This document shows, one piece after another, positions 1-8,672 of a stretch of DNA of 64,000 nucleotides. The notes below the pieces were generated by a model. The model had not been told where the DNA came from, searched no databases, and was given only the letters and a program-made list of their open reading frames with translations. The stretch covers positions 1,674,001 to 1,738,000 of the forward strand of contig NZ_CP033169.1 of NCBI RefSeq assembly GCF_003691585.1, in the 5' to 3' direction. Every line of letters starts with the position of its first letter. Positions within the stretch are counted from its first letter, which is position 1. Source of the DNA: Biomaibacter acetigenes (GTDB lineage: Bacteria; Bacillota; Thermosediminibacteria; Thermosediminibacterales; Tepidanaerobacteraceae). A program made the position numbers and the translations under genes.

Positions 1-429
1 GCCGAAAATGAGTCGCAAAAAGATCCCGCTGTCGAAACCCTGGAACAAGCTGCAAAGGATTATTTAGGTAGCAGACTAAAATATGTTGTGGTTAATAGTC
101 TGCTTGATGATCAAAAAAAGAAAAATGTGGAGATTCATTTCAGGGGTTCTGATAATTTAACAACAAAATACATACGGTTAGGAATGCTAAAAGATTCGGC
201 GGAAGTATTTCAAAAAATTTTTACATCTAATATCCCTATTGAAGAAGCAGTTACATTTGTCTATTTTCCCCTTAAAGATAAATATGGAAATACCTCGGAA
301 GAAGTTGTTATGAAAGTTTATCTCAAAGGCGAAACTGCCAAAAAAATTAATTGGGACGGGGTTGATAAGTTACACTTTGACCAGGTGGCTGATGATATTT
401 GGATAATTCCTGCTTTACGAGAAGAATAA
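1..429 (+). CDS. Unknown protein, 5' end outside window
   Basis: An open frame runs from the first base of the window to a TAA at 427-429, so this is the last ~142 codons of a longer gene. A GTG at 88 is internal to the open frame and has no convincing ribosome binding site. The visible part is hydrophilic and mixed alpha/beta in character, with no motif I recognise and no transmembrane segment. It ends 70 bp before a tyrosine integrase on the same strand, so it probably belongs to the same integrated element. Function unknown. Confidence 0.55.
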   Translation, partial: AENESQKDPAVETLEQAAKDYLGSRLKYVVVNSLLDDQKKKNVEIHFRGSDNLTTKYIRLGMLKDSAEVFQKIFTSNIPIEEAVTFVYFPLKDKYGNTSEEVVMKVYLKGETAKKINWDGVDKLHFDQVADDIWIIPALREE

Positions 430-498
430 TAAAGATAACCTTGCTTCTTTTTTTTTCAGCAGAAAATCGAAACATATGTTCTAGAAAGGAGATCATAT

Positions 499-1731
499 AT
501 GGGTATACGCAAACGTGGTGATGCATGGCAAATAGTCGTCGATGTGGGCAAACCAATCAAGACAGAAGATGGAAAACTAAAAAGGCAGCAAAAAGTATTT
601 ACCTTCTATGGCACCAAGCCAGAAGCCAGAGCTGAGGAAGCACGGCTAAAGGCTCTGTATAAGTTTCAAACTTCTACTAAAAATATGACATTAGAGCAAT
701 ACATGCTACATTGGCTTGAAACATACAAAAAGCATAAGCTTGCCGTCAGAACCTACGAAAGCTATAAAGAGACCATAGAAGTCCATATAGGCAAAGATGA
801 GATAGGCAAAAAGCCCTTCGATAGAGTGATGCCGGATGATATACAAAAATACTACAACCGCAAACTTGCCCAGGGTCTCTCCGGCACCTCCGTTCTTTAC
901 CATCACCGAATACTTCATGCGGCTTATCAGCAGGCGGTAAAATCCCGTCTACTCCCCTGGACGATGAATCCCTGTGATGCCGTGGAGCCTCCGGAGAAAG
1001 ATGATTTTAGCCCTGCAGAGTTGAGCCCGGAAGATGTATCTAAAATCATAATCGTCACCAATGGCAAACCATTGCAGATGCCGATTATTATATCCGCTAT
1101 GACCGGGATGCGTGCCGGTGAAGTGTGTGGCCTGAAATGGCTCGATGTAATGTTCGATAAGATGGCTATAAAAGTACATCAAGCAGTTAAAAGAGAAAGT
1201 GGTGAGCTAGTTCTTGGTCCCACAAAGAATAAAAAGGAGCGATACGTGCCATTGACGCCGGGCCTGGCCGCCATACTCCAGAAACATAAAGAAGAGCAGG
1301 ATCGTATCAAAGAGATTTACGGAGCCGATGTAGAAAGGCCAGAAGATAAAGGTCCTAAATATAACGACCAGGGATTTGTTTTAGCCTGGGAGGATGGAAG
1401 ATTTTTTGATCCGCACTACTTGAGCACTGCATTTACTAAATTTATGAAGGCACCAAAAAATGAAAAGCTAAAGATACCGGAAAATGCCACATTCCATGCT
1501 CTCCGGCATTTCTATGCATCAGCCATGCAGCAGGCCGGTGCAAATCTGAAATATATCAGCGATGCCCTGGGACACGGTAAAATTGACAATATTACTGCTG
1601 ATGTATATATTCACACACAGATTGAAGACATGAGAAAATATGTAGATTGGCTGGATGAAGCTGTTTTGGTACCGGCATTCCCATGGCTAAAAGACGCCCT
1701 TCGTGAAAACGAGGCTAACGATGTGACCTAA
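499..1731 (+). CDS. Tyrosine recombinase/integrase of an integrated element
   Basis: A 410-residue phage/ICE-type integrase. The N-terminal ~60 residues resemble an AP2-like arm-binding domain (KRGDAWQIVVDVGK). Next comes a SAM-like core-binding domain (about 70-165), then the catalytic domain with R in TGMRAGEVCGLKW, a K in the beta-hairpin, HALRHFYAS (H-x-x-R) and a late Y in the ADVYIHT region. Length is normal for the Tn916/phage integrase class. The start ATG at 499 follows AGAAAGGAGATCATAT. The gene points at the 3' end of tRNA-Lys 80 bp away, the usual arrangement for an integrase beside its attachment site. It catalyses site-specific integration and excision. The element would extend left, out of the window. 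Confidence 0.93.
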   Translation: MGIRKRGDAWQIVVDVGKPIKTEDGKLKRQQKVFTFYGTKPEARAEEARLKALYKFQTSTKNMTLEQYMLHWLETYKKHKLAVRTYESYKETIEVHIGKDEIGKKPFDRVMPDDIQKYYNRKLAQGLSGTSVLYHHRILHAAYQQAVKSRLLPWTMNPCDAVEPPEKDDFSPAELSPEDVSKIIIVTNGKPLQMPIIISAMTGMRAGEVCGLKWLDVMFDKMAIKVHQAVKRESGELVLGPTKNKKERYVPLTPGLAAILQKHKEEQDRIKEIYGADVERPEDKGPKYNDQGFVLAWEDGRFFDPHYLSTAFTKFMKAPKNEKLKIPENATFHALRHFYASAMQQAGANLKYISDALGHGKIDNITADVYIHTQIEDMRKYVDWLDEAVLVPAFPWLKDALRENEANDVT

Positions 1732-1773
1732 AATGTGACCTATTACCAAAATTTCCCTGATTTTAAGGTCACA
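1721..1773. repeat. Three copies of a TGTGACCTA-type repeat beside integrase and tRNA
   Basis: ATGTGACCTA occurs at 1721-1730 and again at 1733-1742 (12-bp period). An inverted copy, TAAGGTCACA, lies at 1764-1773. The first copy overlaps the last codons of the integrase. Such short direct and inverted repeats between an integrase gene and a tRNA are typical of recombinase arm-type or excisionase sites. That role is inferred. Confidence 0.45.
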
Positions 1774-1797
1774 AAAAACCCTCCTTTTCCAGGAGGG
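1773..1797 (-). terminator. Rho-independent terminator of the tRNA operon
   Basis: On the minus strand, CCCTCCT pairs with AGGAGGG around a short loop (1779-1797) and is followed by TTTTTT (1773-1778). It lies 14 bp beyond the tRNA-Lys 3' end and would stop the tRNA transcript before it enters the convergent integrase gene. Confidence 0.85.
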
Positions 1798-1810
1798 CTG
1801 CGGTCTTAAT

Positions 1811-1886
1811 TGGTGGGCCATCAGGGACTCGAACCCGGGACACCCTGATTAAGAGTCAGGTGCTCTACCAACTGAGCTAATGGCCC
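1811..1886 (-). tRNA. tRNA-Lys(CTT)
   Basis: 76-nt cloverleaf with encoded CCA. Acceptor GGGCCAT pairs with ATGGCCC; the D arm has AGCTCAGTTGGTAGAGC; the anticodon loop CTCTTAA gives CTT; the T arm has GGTTCGAGTCC. It is the last gene of the tRNA operon, and its 3' half is the likely attachment site of the adjacent integrase. Confidence 0.96.
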
Positions 1887-1896
1887 TCGTATTTTA

Positions 1897-1982
1897 TGGT
1901 GGAGAGAGGTGGATTCGAACCACCGAAGGCATCGCCAGCAGATTTACAGTCTGCCCCCTTTGGCCAGCTCGGGAATCTCTCC
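1897..1982 (-). tRNA. tRNA-Tyr(GTA)
   Basis: 86-nt class II tRNA with a long variable arm and encoded CCA. Acceptor GGAGAGA pairs with TCTCTCC; the anticodon loop CTGTAAA gives GTA; the T arm has GGTTCGAATCC. The long variable arm fits bacterial tRNA-Tyr. Confidence 0.96.
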
Positions 1983-1998
1983 ATATTATCGGATTGTC

Positions 1999-2074
1999 TG
2001 GAGCCGACGATGGGACTCGAACCCGCAACCTGCTGATTACAAATCAGCTGCTCTGCCAATTGAGCTACGTCGGC
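1999..2074 (-). tRNA. tRNA-Thr(TGT)
   Basis: 76-nt cloverleaf with encoded CCA. Acceptor GCCGACG pairs with CGTCGGC; the anticodon loop TTTGTAA gives TGT; the T arm has GGTTCGAGTCC. Confidence 0.96.
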
Positions 2075-2079
2075 AAAAT

Positions 2080-2156
2080 TGGTGGGCCCACTAGGACTCG
2101 AACCTAGGACCAGCCGGTTATGAGCCGGCTGCTCTAACCAACTGAGCTATGGGCCC
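2080..2156 (-). tRNA. tRNA-Met(CAT), possibly tRNA-Ile2
   Basis: 77-nt cloverleaf with encoded CCA and anticodon loop CTCATAA (CAT). It is not the initiator, because the acceptor G1-C72 is paired. The anticodon stem GCCGG/CCGGC and loop recall CAT tRNAs that TilS modifies to read AUA, so elongator Met versus Ile2 cannot be settled by eye. It is the first gene of the tRNA operon. Confidence 0.9.
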
Positions 2157-2177
2157 TTCTTCCCAAACGCAATTATT

Positions 2178-2206
2178 AGTATACAATAAAATATTTTTTT
2201 CGTCAA
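2178..2206 (-). promoter_or_regulatory. SigA-type promoter of the tRNA operon
   Basis: On the minus strand TTGACG (2201-2206), a 17-bp spacer and TATACT (2178-2183) form a near-consensus promoter. It lies 22 bp upstream of the first tRNA. Confidence 0.8.
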
Positions 2207-2256
2207 GCCTATCAATAAAAAAAATGCAAGAAACTTTAAAGGTGTATGGATAGGAT

Positions 2257-3036
2257 TTAGCTGGCTTTACCTTTTTGGTAAAAAAAACTTCTAATGCTAA
2301 AAAAACCATATTTCTGCGGCATTATTATTTGTTCGGTGCTCCCCACAAACAATATACCTTCATCCACAAGGGCATCATGGAACTTTTTATATAATTTATC
2401 CTTGGCTTCCTCGGTAAAATATATCATAACATTTCTGCACAAAATCAAATCACATTGTTGTGGAAATCTGTCGTCTAGCAGGTTTAAAATTTTAAAATCA
2501 ATTTTTTTCTTTATTTCTTCCTTTAAGGTGAAGGTATCGTTGTTTTTCAAAAAAAATTTATCCAACAATTGACCGGGTATATTAACCACGCTTTTTTGCG
2601 GATATGAGCCTGATCTGGCATGTTCCAGAGCTTTTATATCGATGTCGGTGGCAATGATATCGGTATTGTCCAGTATGCCCATTTTTGCCAGCAGCAGGGC
2701 CAGAGAATAAGGTTCTTCACCGGCAGCACATGCAGAACTCCATATTTTAAGATGCTTTTTCTTTGAAACAAGGGCAGGTAGTATATCATGCTCTAGGACG
2801 GACCATTGGGATGGGTTCCGGAAAAACTCCGACACATTTATGGTTATGTAATCCATAAATTCTTTAAGGTGTTTATTACTGGTGATTAATAGCTTAAGAT
2901 ATGAATCATAATCACTAAGACCGTTTCTCCTAATCAGGGATTCAATCCGCCTTTTCATCTGTTTTTCTTTGTAATTGGCCAGGTCTATTTTGCAAAGGTT
3001 CTTTATTTGTATAGTGAACTCTTTGTATCCATCCAA
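2257..3036 (-). CDS. cheR: CheR-type chemotaxis protein-glutamate methyltransferase
   Basis: Transfers methyl groups from S-adenosylmethionine to receptor glutamates in chemotaxis. It has the CheR N-terminal helical domain with the basic RRIESLIRRNG helix. The Rossmann SAM-binding domain has KIWSSACAAGEEPYSLALLL, the ATDID acidic motif and CDLILCRNVMIYF. The frame is open further upstream, but a TTG at 3036 with AAGGAGGG eight bases before it gives 259 residues, the family's usual length, so I prefer that start. The gene stands alone, with no other chemotaxis gene nearby. Confidence 0.9.
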   Translation of the reverse strand: MDGYKEFTIQIKNLCKIDLANYKEKQMKRRIESLIRRNGLSDYDSYLKLLITSNKHLKEFMDYITINVSEFFRNPSQWSVLEHDILPALVSKKKHLKIWSSACAAGEEPYSLALLLAKMGILDNTDIIATDIDIKALEHARSGSYPQKSVVNIPGQLLDKFFLKNNDTFTLKEEIKKKIDFKILNLLDDRFPQQCDLILCRNVMIYFTEEAKDKLYKKFHDALVDEGILFVGSTEQIIMPQKYGFFSIRSFFYQKGKAS

Positions 3037-3196
3037 AACAAAACCCTCCTTACATTTTCCTAGAAAATAATTATAACACAAATTTTGTATAAAAAAATCC
3101 ATGATACACATTACGTGTATCATGGGGGCTAAATGTAAAGGGGGTCTTCGTTATTCTAATATAACCAGAAATAATTTTTTTATACAAATATAAACA

Positions 3197-3230
3197 GAAA
3201 AATGCGCGACTTTTGGTTCACGCATTTTTC
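3197..3230. terminator. Bidirectional terminator between speD and cheR
   Basis: GAAAAATGCG (3197-3206) pairs with CGCATTTTTC (3221-3230) across a 14-nt loop. The A/T-rich arms give a U-tract in either direction. It would end the speD transcript ahead of cheR. Confidence 0.7.
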
Positions 3231-3289
3231 TTGCTAAACGTATTCAAATTCGAAGGATTTCTTAAAACTCAAAAGAAAATCCCCTTCCT

Positions 3290-3664
3290 TTAAAAATTAA
3301 CAACTTTTACTGGCTTTTCAAAAATACCCCTTTTAACTTCAGTAGCAGTCATATGGCCGGCGTTAAACTTTTCCGAGATATAGTTGCATGCGTCCCAGGG
3401 GTTAACTCTTTCACCGCAGGTAAACACATCTACCGCGGCATATCCAAGTTCAGGCCAGGTATGGATGGCAAGATGAGATTCTGAGATGACCACGACTCCG
3501 CTGACGCCCTGGGGGCTGAATTTGTGAAAGGCAACTTCTCTTACTTCAGCTCCGGCTTCCAGCGCTGCTTTAACTAGAATTTCTTCGATTAATTCTCTGT
3601 CATTTAAAATGTTCGGATCACAATCATAAATCTCAGCCAAAATATGACGCCCCAAAGATTTCAT
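3290..3664 (-). CDS. speD: S-adenosylmethionine decarboxylase proenzyme
   Basis: Makes decarboxylated SAM, the aminopropyl donor for spermidine. The 124-residue length fits the short bacterial class. The self-cleavage region [19 protein letters not shown] contains the serine that becomes the pyruvoyl group; the downstream VFTCGE motif with its conserved Cys is present. It has its own promoter (3712-3739) and a terminator after it. The partner enzymes speE and speB lie at 11.6-13.4 kb, so the polyamine pathway is split between two loci. Confidence 0.95.
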   Translation of the reverse strand: MKSLGRHILAEIYDCDPNILNDRELIEEILVKAALEAGAEVREVAFHKFSPQGVSGVVVISESHLAIHTWPELGYAAVDVFTCGERVNPWDACNYISEKFNAGHMTATEVKRGIFEKPVKVVNF

Positions 3665-3711
3665 TTTTCCATCAATACCCCCTTATCCAAATTTAAATTC
3701 AATCAAATTAC

Positions 3712-3739
3712 ATTTTAGCAGATTATCCCCGTTTGTCAA
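3712..3739 (-). promoter_or_regulatory. SigA-type promoter of speD
   Basis: Minus-strand TTGACA (3734-3739), a 16-bp spacer and TAAAAT (3712-3717), about 48 bp upstream of the speD start. Confidence 0.7.
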
Positions 3740-3792
3740 TAGATTCTAGAAAAATCTTTAATATTTTATAGTGGACAAAGATTTATATTAAA

Positions 3793-4839
3793 TTATATGC
3801 TAATACCTCGATTTTTCACCCAATTATATGTTTTTCCTTCTATTATTACCGGCCTTTTTCTCAGCTCACTCAAATTTTTTACCCCCGACATCGCCATGGT
3901 AAACATAAGTTCCCTTATTGTCCTGATAATATATTTTTTTAATGCTAGCGGTCCTTTTTTTAGCAATATATATAAAAACAATCCGGCAAAAGCGGCGGCT
4001 TTAGCTCCGAGGGCCAGAGACTTCGCCACATCAAGCCCGTTTCTTAAGCCACCCGAGCAAATTATGTCAGCTCTATTTCCGACCCGGTAAACTACTTCTA
4101 TCAGGCTGGCAGGTGTGGGAATTCCCCAGCTCTGCAGACTCCTTAAAGCATTGGTTGACCTTCTTTTATTTTCAATGGCAATAAAATTTGTTCCACCGGC
4201 CCCACCTATATCTATAATCTTTACACCTTTTTCCACCAGTATTTCGGCTTCTTCCATAGCTATTCCAAAACCAACCTCTTTTACAATGACGGGCACTTTT
4301 ACATTTTGAATAATTTCTTGTATATTATCCAAAGTACCTTTAAAATTTTTACGACCTTCTCGCATTACAATTTCTTGAGGTGCATTTAAATGTATCTGCA
4401 GGGCATCGGCTTTTATCATTTCCACCGCTCTAATAGCATCATCCACAGAAGCATCGGAACCTATATTGGCAAAAATTATTCCCTCAGGGTTGATTTCCCT
4501 TACAATTTGAAAGCTTGAAACAATTGAAGGATCATCCAGAGCTATTTTTTGCGAGCCCACTGCCATAGCCAAACCAAGATGCCGGGCTATTTTGGCAAGT
4601 TCGCCATTGATAATTTTAGCCCGGTAAAAGCCGCCGGTCATTGCATTGATTATAATTGGATTATTTAACTTAACACCGTTTAGGTCGGTTGATACATCAA
4701 TTTCATCAATGTCAACCTGTGTTAAGCAGTTATGCACCAATGTAATGTCATCAAAATTATTTCTATCCAGGTCTTTCTCCAGAAGCAGGCTATATTTTAT
4801 GTGCTCTCTTTTCCTCTTTTTCCTGATATAATATGGCAT
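3793..4839 (-). CDS. fni: Type 2 isopentenyl-diphosphate delta-isomerase
   Basis: FMN- and NADPH-dependent interconversion of IPP and DMAPP. The 348 residues carry the family's landmarks: N-terminal RKKREHIKYSL, INAMTGG, AVGSQKIALDDP, LQIHLNAPQE, the glycine-rich IDIGGAGGTNF and the C-terminal ICSGGLRNGLDVAKSLALGA phosphate-binding stretch. It lies just downstream of ispH-rpsA, so two isoprenoid genes are neighbours. A terminator hairpin precedes its ribosome binding site (AAAGGGG), so expression may rely partly on readthrough. Confidence 0.95.
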   Translation of the reverse strand: MPYYIRKKRKREHIKYSLLLEKDLDRNNFDDITLVHNCLTQVDIDEIDVSTDLNGVKLNNPIIINAMTGGFYRAKIINGELAKIARHLGLAMAVGSQKIALDDPSIVSSFQIVREINPEGIIFANIGSDASVDDAIRAVEMIKADALQIHLNAPQEIVMREGRKNFKGTLDNIQEIIQNVKVPVIVKEVGFGIAMEEAEILVEKGVKIIDIGGAGGTNFIAIENKRRSTNALRSLQSWGIPTPASLIEVVYRVGNRADIICSGGLRNGLDVAKSLALGAKAAAFAGLFLYILLKKGPLALKKYIIRTIRELMFTMAMSGVKNLSELRKRPVIIEGKTYNWVKNRGISI

Positions 4840-6895
4840 ATCAAGACCCCTTTAAAAAAAGGGGGATTAAACCCCCTTATCCTCATCATTTTTTTCTTTT
4901 TTGTCAAAACATTGCCCAGCATTTCTCCAATGGTAATTCCGCTGTCATCGGAAGCTTCATATACTTCTTTGCTGACAGGTTTTTCGCCTGATGCTTCTTT
5001 TATGCTGAGGCTTATTTTTTTATCTTTTGCATTGATATCTATGACTTTAACCTTTACAATATCTCCAACCTTTAATACGGCATCGGGACTGGGAATATGC
5101 TCTTTTGAAATCTGGGATATATGCACCAGGCCTTCAACGCCCGGTTCTATTTCAACAAAAGCACCAAAGCTTACAAGATTGACCACCTTGCCTTCTATTA
5201 CAGAACCAATTTTATATTTTTCTTCGATATTGTCCCAGGGGTTTGGCATAACTTGTTTTAACCCCAGGGAAATCCTGCCACGTTCGCGGTCAACCTTTAA
5301 TACCTTAACTTCTACTTCCTGTTCTTCTTTTACAACATCGGAAGGATGCTTTACCTTCTGCCAGGATAAATCGGATATGTGAATTAAGCCATCGACACCT
5401 CCGATATCTACAAAGGCGCCAAAGTCTGTCAACCTCTTTACAACACCCTTTATGACCTGACCCTCTTCAACGGTAGCCCAGGTCTGTTCTTTAAGTTTTT
5501 CTTTCTCTTCCTCCAGCACCAGCTTATGGGACAGTACTACACGGTTTTTATTCCTATCGATTTCAAGAATCTTCAATTTCAATTTCTTTCCCACATATAC
5601 GCTCAAATCAGGCACATATCTTAAATCGGCATGGGAAGCAGGAATAAATCCGATAACTCCGCCGATATTAGCCAGAAGACCTCCTTTAACCGCTTCAGTC
5701 ACAATGCCTTCCACAGCTTCATTTTTTTCAAAGGATTCTTCAATTTGATTCCAGGCATTTATGGCATCAGCCCTCTTTTTTGATAAAATGAGGTTTCCCT
5801 CTTTATCCTCCAATCTTAAAACATAAACTTTAATATTATCTCCAACGTTGACGATTTCTCCGGGGTTTTCAAAAGGTTTATTGGAAAGTTCATTTAAAGG
5901 TATAATTCCGTCGGATTTATATCCCACATTGACAAGAACTTCATTACTGCTGACTTTAACCACTGTTCCATCTATAACTGTGTCTTCCTTGATATCGGCA
6001 AAAGTCCTTTCATATGGGATTTCACCTTCCCCCGGGTTGTCAGTTTCCATGTTGTCTGTTTCTTTGTTGATTTCTTCCATTTTAGATATAACCTCCTTTA
6101 TAATCCAATCAGGTGTGGAAGCACCTGCTGTAATCCCAACCTTGTCTCGCGAATGGAACCATTCTTTTTTAATTTCTCCAGCTGTTTCGATATGGTAAAC
6201 CCTGGCTCCAGCATCCTGGCAAATTCTTGCCAGCTTTTGAGTGTTAGAGCTGTTTCGGCCACCGATTACCAGCATGATATCCACTTGTTTTGCCACATCT
6301 TCGGCGGCCCTTTGCCTTTGCCGTGTGGCATTACATCTGGTATTAAAAAAAACTTCTATATTCAATTTTGACTTCAATACATCCATTATCTTTTCTACAT
6401 TTTCTTCGGTCTGTGTTGTCTGAACCAAAACTCCAACTTTTTTATTGGTAAAAAAATTTTCAGCATCTTTTACATTTTCTATGACTTTAACGTCTCCTCG
6501 GCACCAGCTTTTGATGCCTTCTACTTCTGGATGACGCGGATCACCTATTATTATGACCAGGTAATCTTTTCCAGATAAATCAGCGGCTTTTTCCTGAACA
6601 TTCTTTACAAAAGGGCAGGTAGCATCAATAATGTTGAGGCCATAGTCCTTTGCTTGGTTTATAAGAGAGGGGCCTACCCCATGGGTCCTTATGACTAAAT
6701 TGCTTTTTTCTTTTATTTCATCAAGACCCGCCGCCATGATACCCCTGTTTTTAAGGTCGTCCACTACCTGTGGATTGTGAATAAGAGGTCCGAGAGTATA
6801 TGCCTTTTCACCCTTTTAATCAAATCTTCCACCATTTCCATTGCCCTTTTTACACCATAACAAAAGCCCGCATATTCGGCTATGATCAACTGCAA
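4797..6895 (-). CDS. ispH: IspH-ribosomal protein S1 fusion (4-hydroxy-3-methylbut-2-enyl diphosphate reductase), frameshifted
   Basis: Fusion of the last MEP-pathway enzyme, a [4Fe-4S] reductase making IPP and DMAPP, to a protein with four S1 RNA-binding repeats. Such fusions are known in Clostridia. A TTG at 6895 begins an IspH N-terminus with AEYAGFCYGVKRA (cluster Cys). The frame breaks at the T4 run 6814-6817 and resumes with GEKAYTLGPLIHNPQVV. Later come DATCPFV (Cys), HPEVEGIKSW, TQTTQT and NTRCNATRQRQ. The S1 repeats follow (TVIDGTVVKV..., VEGIVTEAVKGG, VIKGVVKRLTDFGAFVDIGG, VIEGKVVNLVSFGAFVEI). The last ~30 residues read through a terminator and are probably artefactual, the true end being near 4883. 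Confidence 0.9.
4854..4876 (-). terminator. Terminator at the natural end of ispH-rpsA
   Basis: On the minus strand a GGGGG-TTTAAT-CCCCC hairpin (4861-4876) is followed by TTTTTTT (4854-4860). It lies inside the C-terminal extension of the long ispH-rpsA reading frame. This suggests the true stop is the TGATGA just before it (about 4883-4888), missed because of an indel in the A7 run at 4889-4895. Confidence 0.7.
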
Positions 6896-7019
6896 AATCG
6901 ATTCACTTCCTACTATTTATTTTTATTATTAACCTCAAATGATATTTGATACAAGTAAAATCCAATTTTAATTGAATTCTATAAAGAAGTGCATTATTCC
7001 TGCTTTTAGACAAAAAAAT

Positions 7020-7601
7020 TTATAAAGACATTAATTTGGATACTTCATTGAAAATATTAATACTGATTTCTTTTAACTTCTGAGAATTTATTTTTTCTTC
7101 GGCCACTTCCAATTTTACCGGTCTACCGATGACAACATCAATACTGGAAAACCACCTGTAACTTCCCTTTATAGCAACGGGAACTATATCGGCATTCCTG
7201 CTCTTTAAATAAATCATGGCAATCCCCGGCTCGGGTTCTAAAAGATTACCGGTTTTACTTCTTGTCCCTTCAGGAAAAATACCAAGCACATGATTTTCAG
7301 CCAATACCTGCAGGCTCCTCTTAATAGCGCTTTTGTCGGGCGTTCCCCGCTTGACCGGAAAAGCATGTATATGTTTTAGTATAAAACCAAAAACCGGGAT
7401 TTTAAACAGTTCTTCTTTTGCCATAAAATATACCGGCCTCTTTAGAATGCAGCCTATAATTATAGGGTCCCACATGCTCTTATGGTTTGAATAAATTATA
7501 ACCGGCCCTTCTTCAGGGAAATGTTCCAGCCCGGTGGTTTTTATTCTAAACAAAAACGAGATTACCAGCGTACAAAGAAATTTTGCCAGATTATAAAACA
7601 C
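7020..7601 (-). CDS. plsC: 1-acyl-sn-glycerol-3-phosphate acyltransferase
   Basis: Acylates lysophosphatidic acid to phosphatidic acid at the membrane. It has the LPLAT motif NHKSMWDP (H-x4-D), the FPVKRG region and the glycerol-phosphate-binding FPEGTRSKTG block. I choose the GTG at 7601, preceded by AAGGGGGGAAG, giving 194 residues. The longer open frame overlaps the end of cmk too far. The gene overlaps cmk by about 11 bp, so the two are translationally coupled. A cmk-plsC pair is common in Firmicutes. Confidence 0.92.
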   Translation of the reverse strand: MFYNLAKFLCTLVISFLFRIKTTGLEHFPEEGPVIIYSNHKSMWDPIIIGCILKRPVYFMAKEELFKIPVFGFILKHIHAFPVKRGTPDKSAIKRSLQVLAENHVLGIFPEGTRSKTGNLLEPEPGIAMIYLKSRNADIVPVAIKGSYRWFSSIDVVIGRPVKLEVAEEKINSQKLKEISINIFNEVSKLMSL

Positions 7602-8251
7602 CTTCCTCCCCCCTTTTAACCCATGAAATAATCTCATCCACCACTTCCTGTATGGATTTATGGGTGGTATCGATAATTATGGCATCTTTTGCTGCCAGAA
7701 GAGGAGAACACTCTCTCTGGCTGTCCTGCAGGTCTCTTTCCAGAATATCCTTTTCTATTTGCTCTAACTCTACGTCCTGCCCCTTCTGTTTAAATTCTTC
7801 AAAACGCCTTCTCGCCCTCTCCTTTAGGTCGGCTGTCAGAAAAAATTTGTATTCGGCATCGGGCAAAACTGTGGTTCCAATATCCCGGCCATCCATTATC
7901 ACGCCTTTTCTCCCAGCCATTTTTTTTTTGCATCTCTACCATAATAAATCTTACTTCAGGGATTTTGGCTATGTAGGAAACTTTTTGGGTAACCTGCCTG
8001 CTTCTTATTTTTTCGGTGACATCTTCCCCATCCAGAATAACTTTATTATTTTTTATTTCAATATATGTGTCTTTTAACATTTCTACTATTTCACGAGCTG
8101 TATTTTTATTTTTTTCATGGGCCTTCAGGGTAACGGCTCTGTACATGGCTCCTGTATCTATATATGTCATATTAAGTCTTTCTGCCACCCTTTTTGCCAC
8201 GGTACTTTTTCCCGCTCCCGCAGGGCCATCAATCGCTATATTGTAAGCCAT
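7591..8251 (-). CDS. cmk: Cytidylate kinase, frameshifted at an A10 run
   Basis: Phosphorylates CMP and dCMP. The N-terminal part (8251 to about 7930) has the P-loop DGPAGAGKSTVAK and YIDTGAMYRAVT. The C-terminal part has GRKGVIMDGRDIGTTVLPDAEYKFFLTA, RARRR and the Asp-rich end. The two parts lie in different frames. On the minus strand the break is at an A10 run (T10 at 7920-7929), and nine A residues would restore the protein. The enzyme is normally essential, so either the consensus has an extra base or slippage restores the frame. Confidence 0.93.
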
Positions 8252-8278
8252 GTTAACCCTTCCTTTTAACAGTGCAGG

Positions 8279-8641
8279 CTATCTTGCCAAATCAGGTCTT
8301 AACCTTACAGCACCCTCTAAATAAACATGTTTGATATCTTCCATTTTTTTATCGGTGTTAAAAACCATCAATACCCTGATACACCTTTCCAGACCGCCCT
8401 CTACTTCAAGTTGGGCTACATCCAACAGTGGAACCAGGCCAAGCCCCATTTCCCGGGCTGCCCTGGCAGGAAAAGCGGCATTTAAGTCTGATGTTGCACT
8501 GAACATGATAAAACAAATATCATCAACTTTTATATCATTCTTTTTCATCATTTCATTTATTAGACTTTTGGTGGCGGCATAGATGGATTCCGCCGTATTG
8601 TCCGTTACAGTAATAGCCCCTCTTAACCCCCTGGCTTTCAT
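8279..8641 (-). CDS. aroH: Chorismate mutase, AroH class
   Basis: Converts chorismate to prephenate for Phe/Tyr synthesis. The 120-residue monofunctional AroH-type protein has RGLRGAITV (Arg near the N-terminus), the SATSDLNAAFPARAAREMG segment with FPARAAR, and the C-terminal HVYLEGAVRLRPDL containing the active-site Arg. It lies in a minus-strand run with cmk, 28 bp upstream of it. Confidence 0.95.
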   Translation of the reverse strand: MKARGLRGAITVTDNTAESIYAATKSLINEMMKKNDIKVDDICFIMFSATSDLNAAFPARAAREMGLGLVPLLDVAQLEVEGGLERCIRVLMVFNTDKKMEDIKHVYLEGAVRLRPDLAR

Positions 8642-8672
8642 TATGTCACCTCGATTAAAAATTGATTAAAAG

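Noticed and set aside
1877-2107. Short frames of 60-75 codons over the tRNA cluster
   Set aside because: They are produced by the tRNA genes themselves (CGAACCC-type T-arm repeats) and have no ribosome binding sites.
4732-5382. A 216-codon open frame on the plus strand
   Set aside because: It lies antisense to the S1 repeats of ispH-rpsA, has no ribosome binding site and a low-complexity Ser/Thr/Phe composition typical of antisense frames.
6811-6820. Programmed -1 ribosomal frameshifting in ispH
   Set aside because: The site ATT AAA AGG GTG does not fit an X-XXY-YYZ slippery heptamer in the zero frame. The same kind of A-run loss recurs in many genes, so error is simpler.
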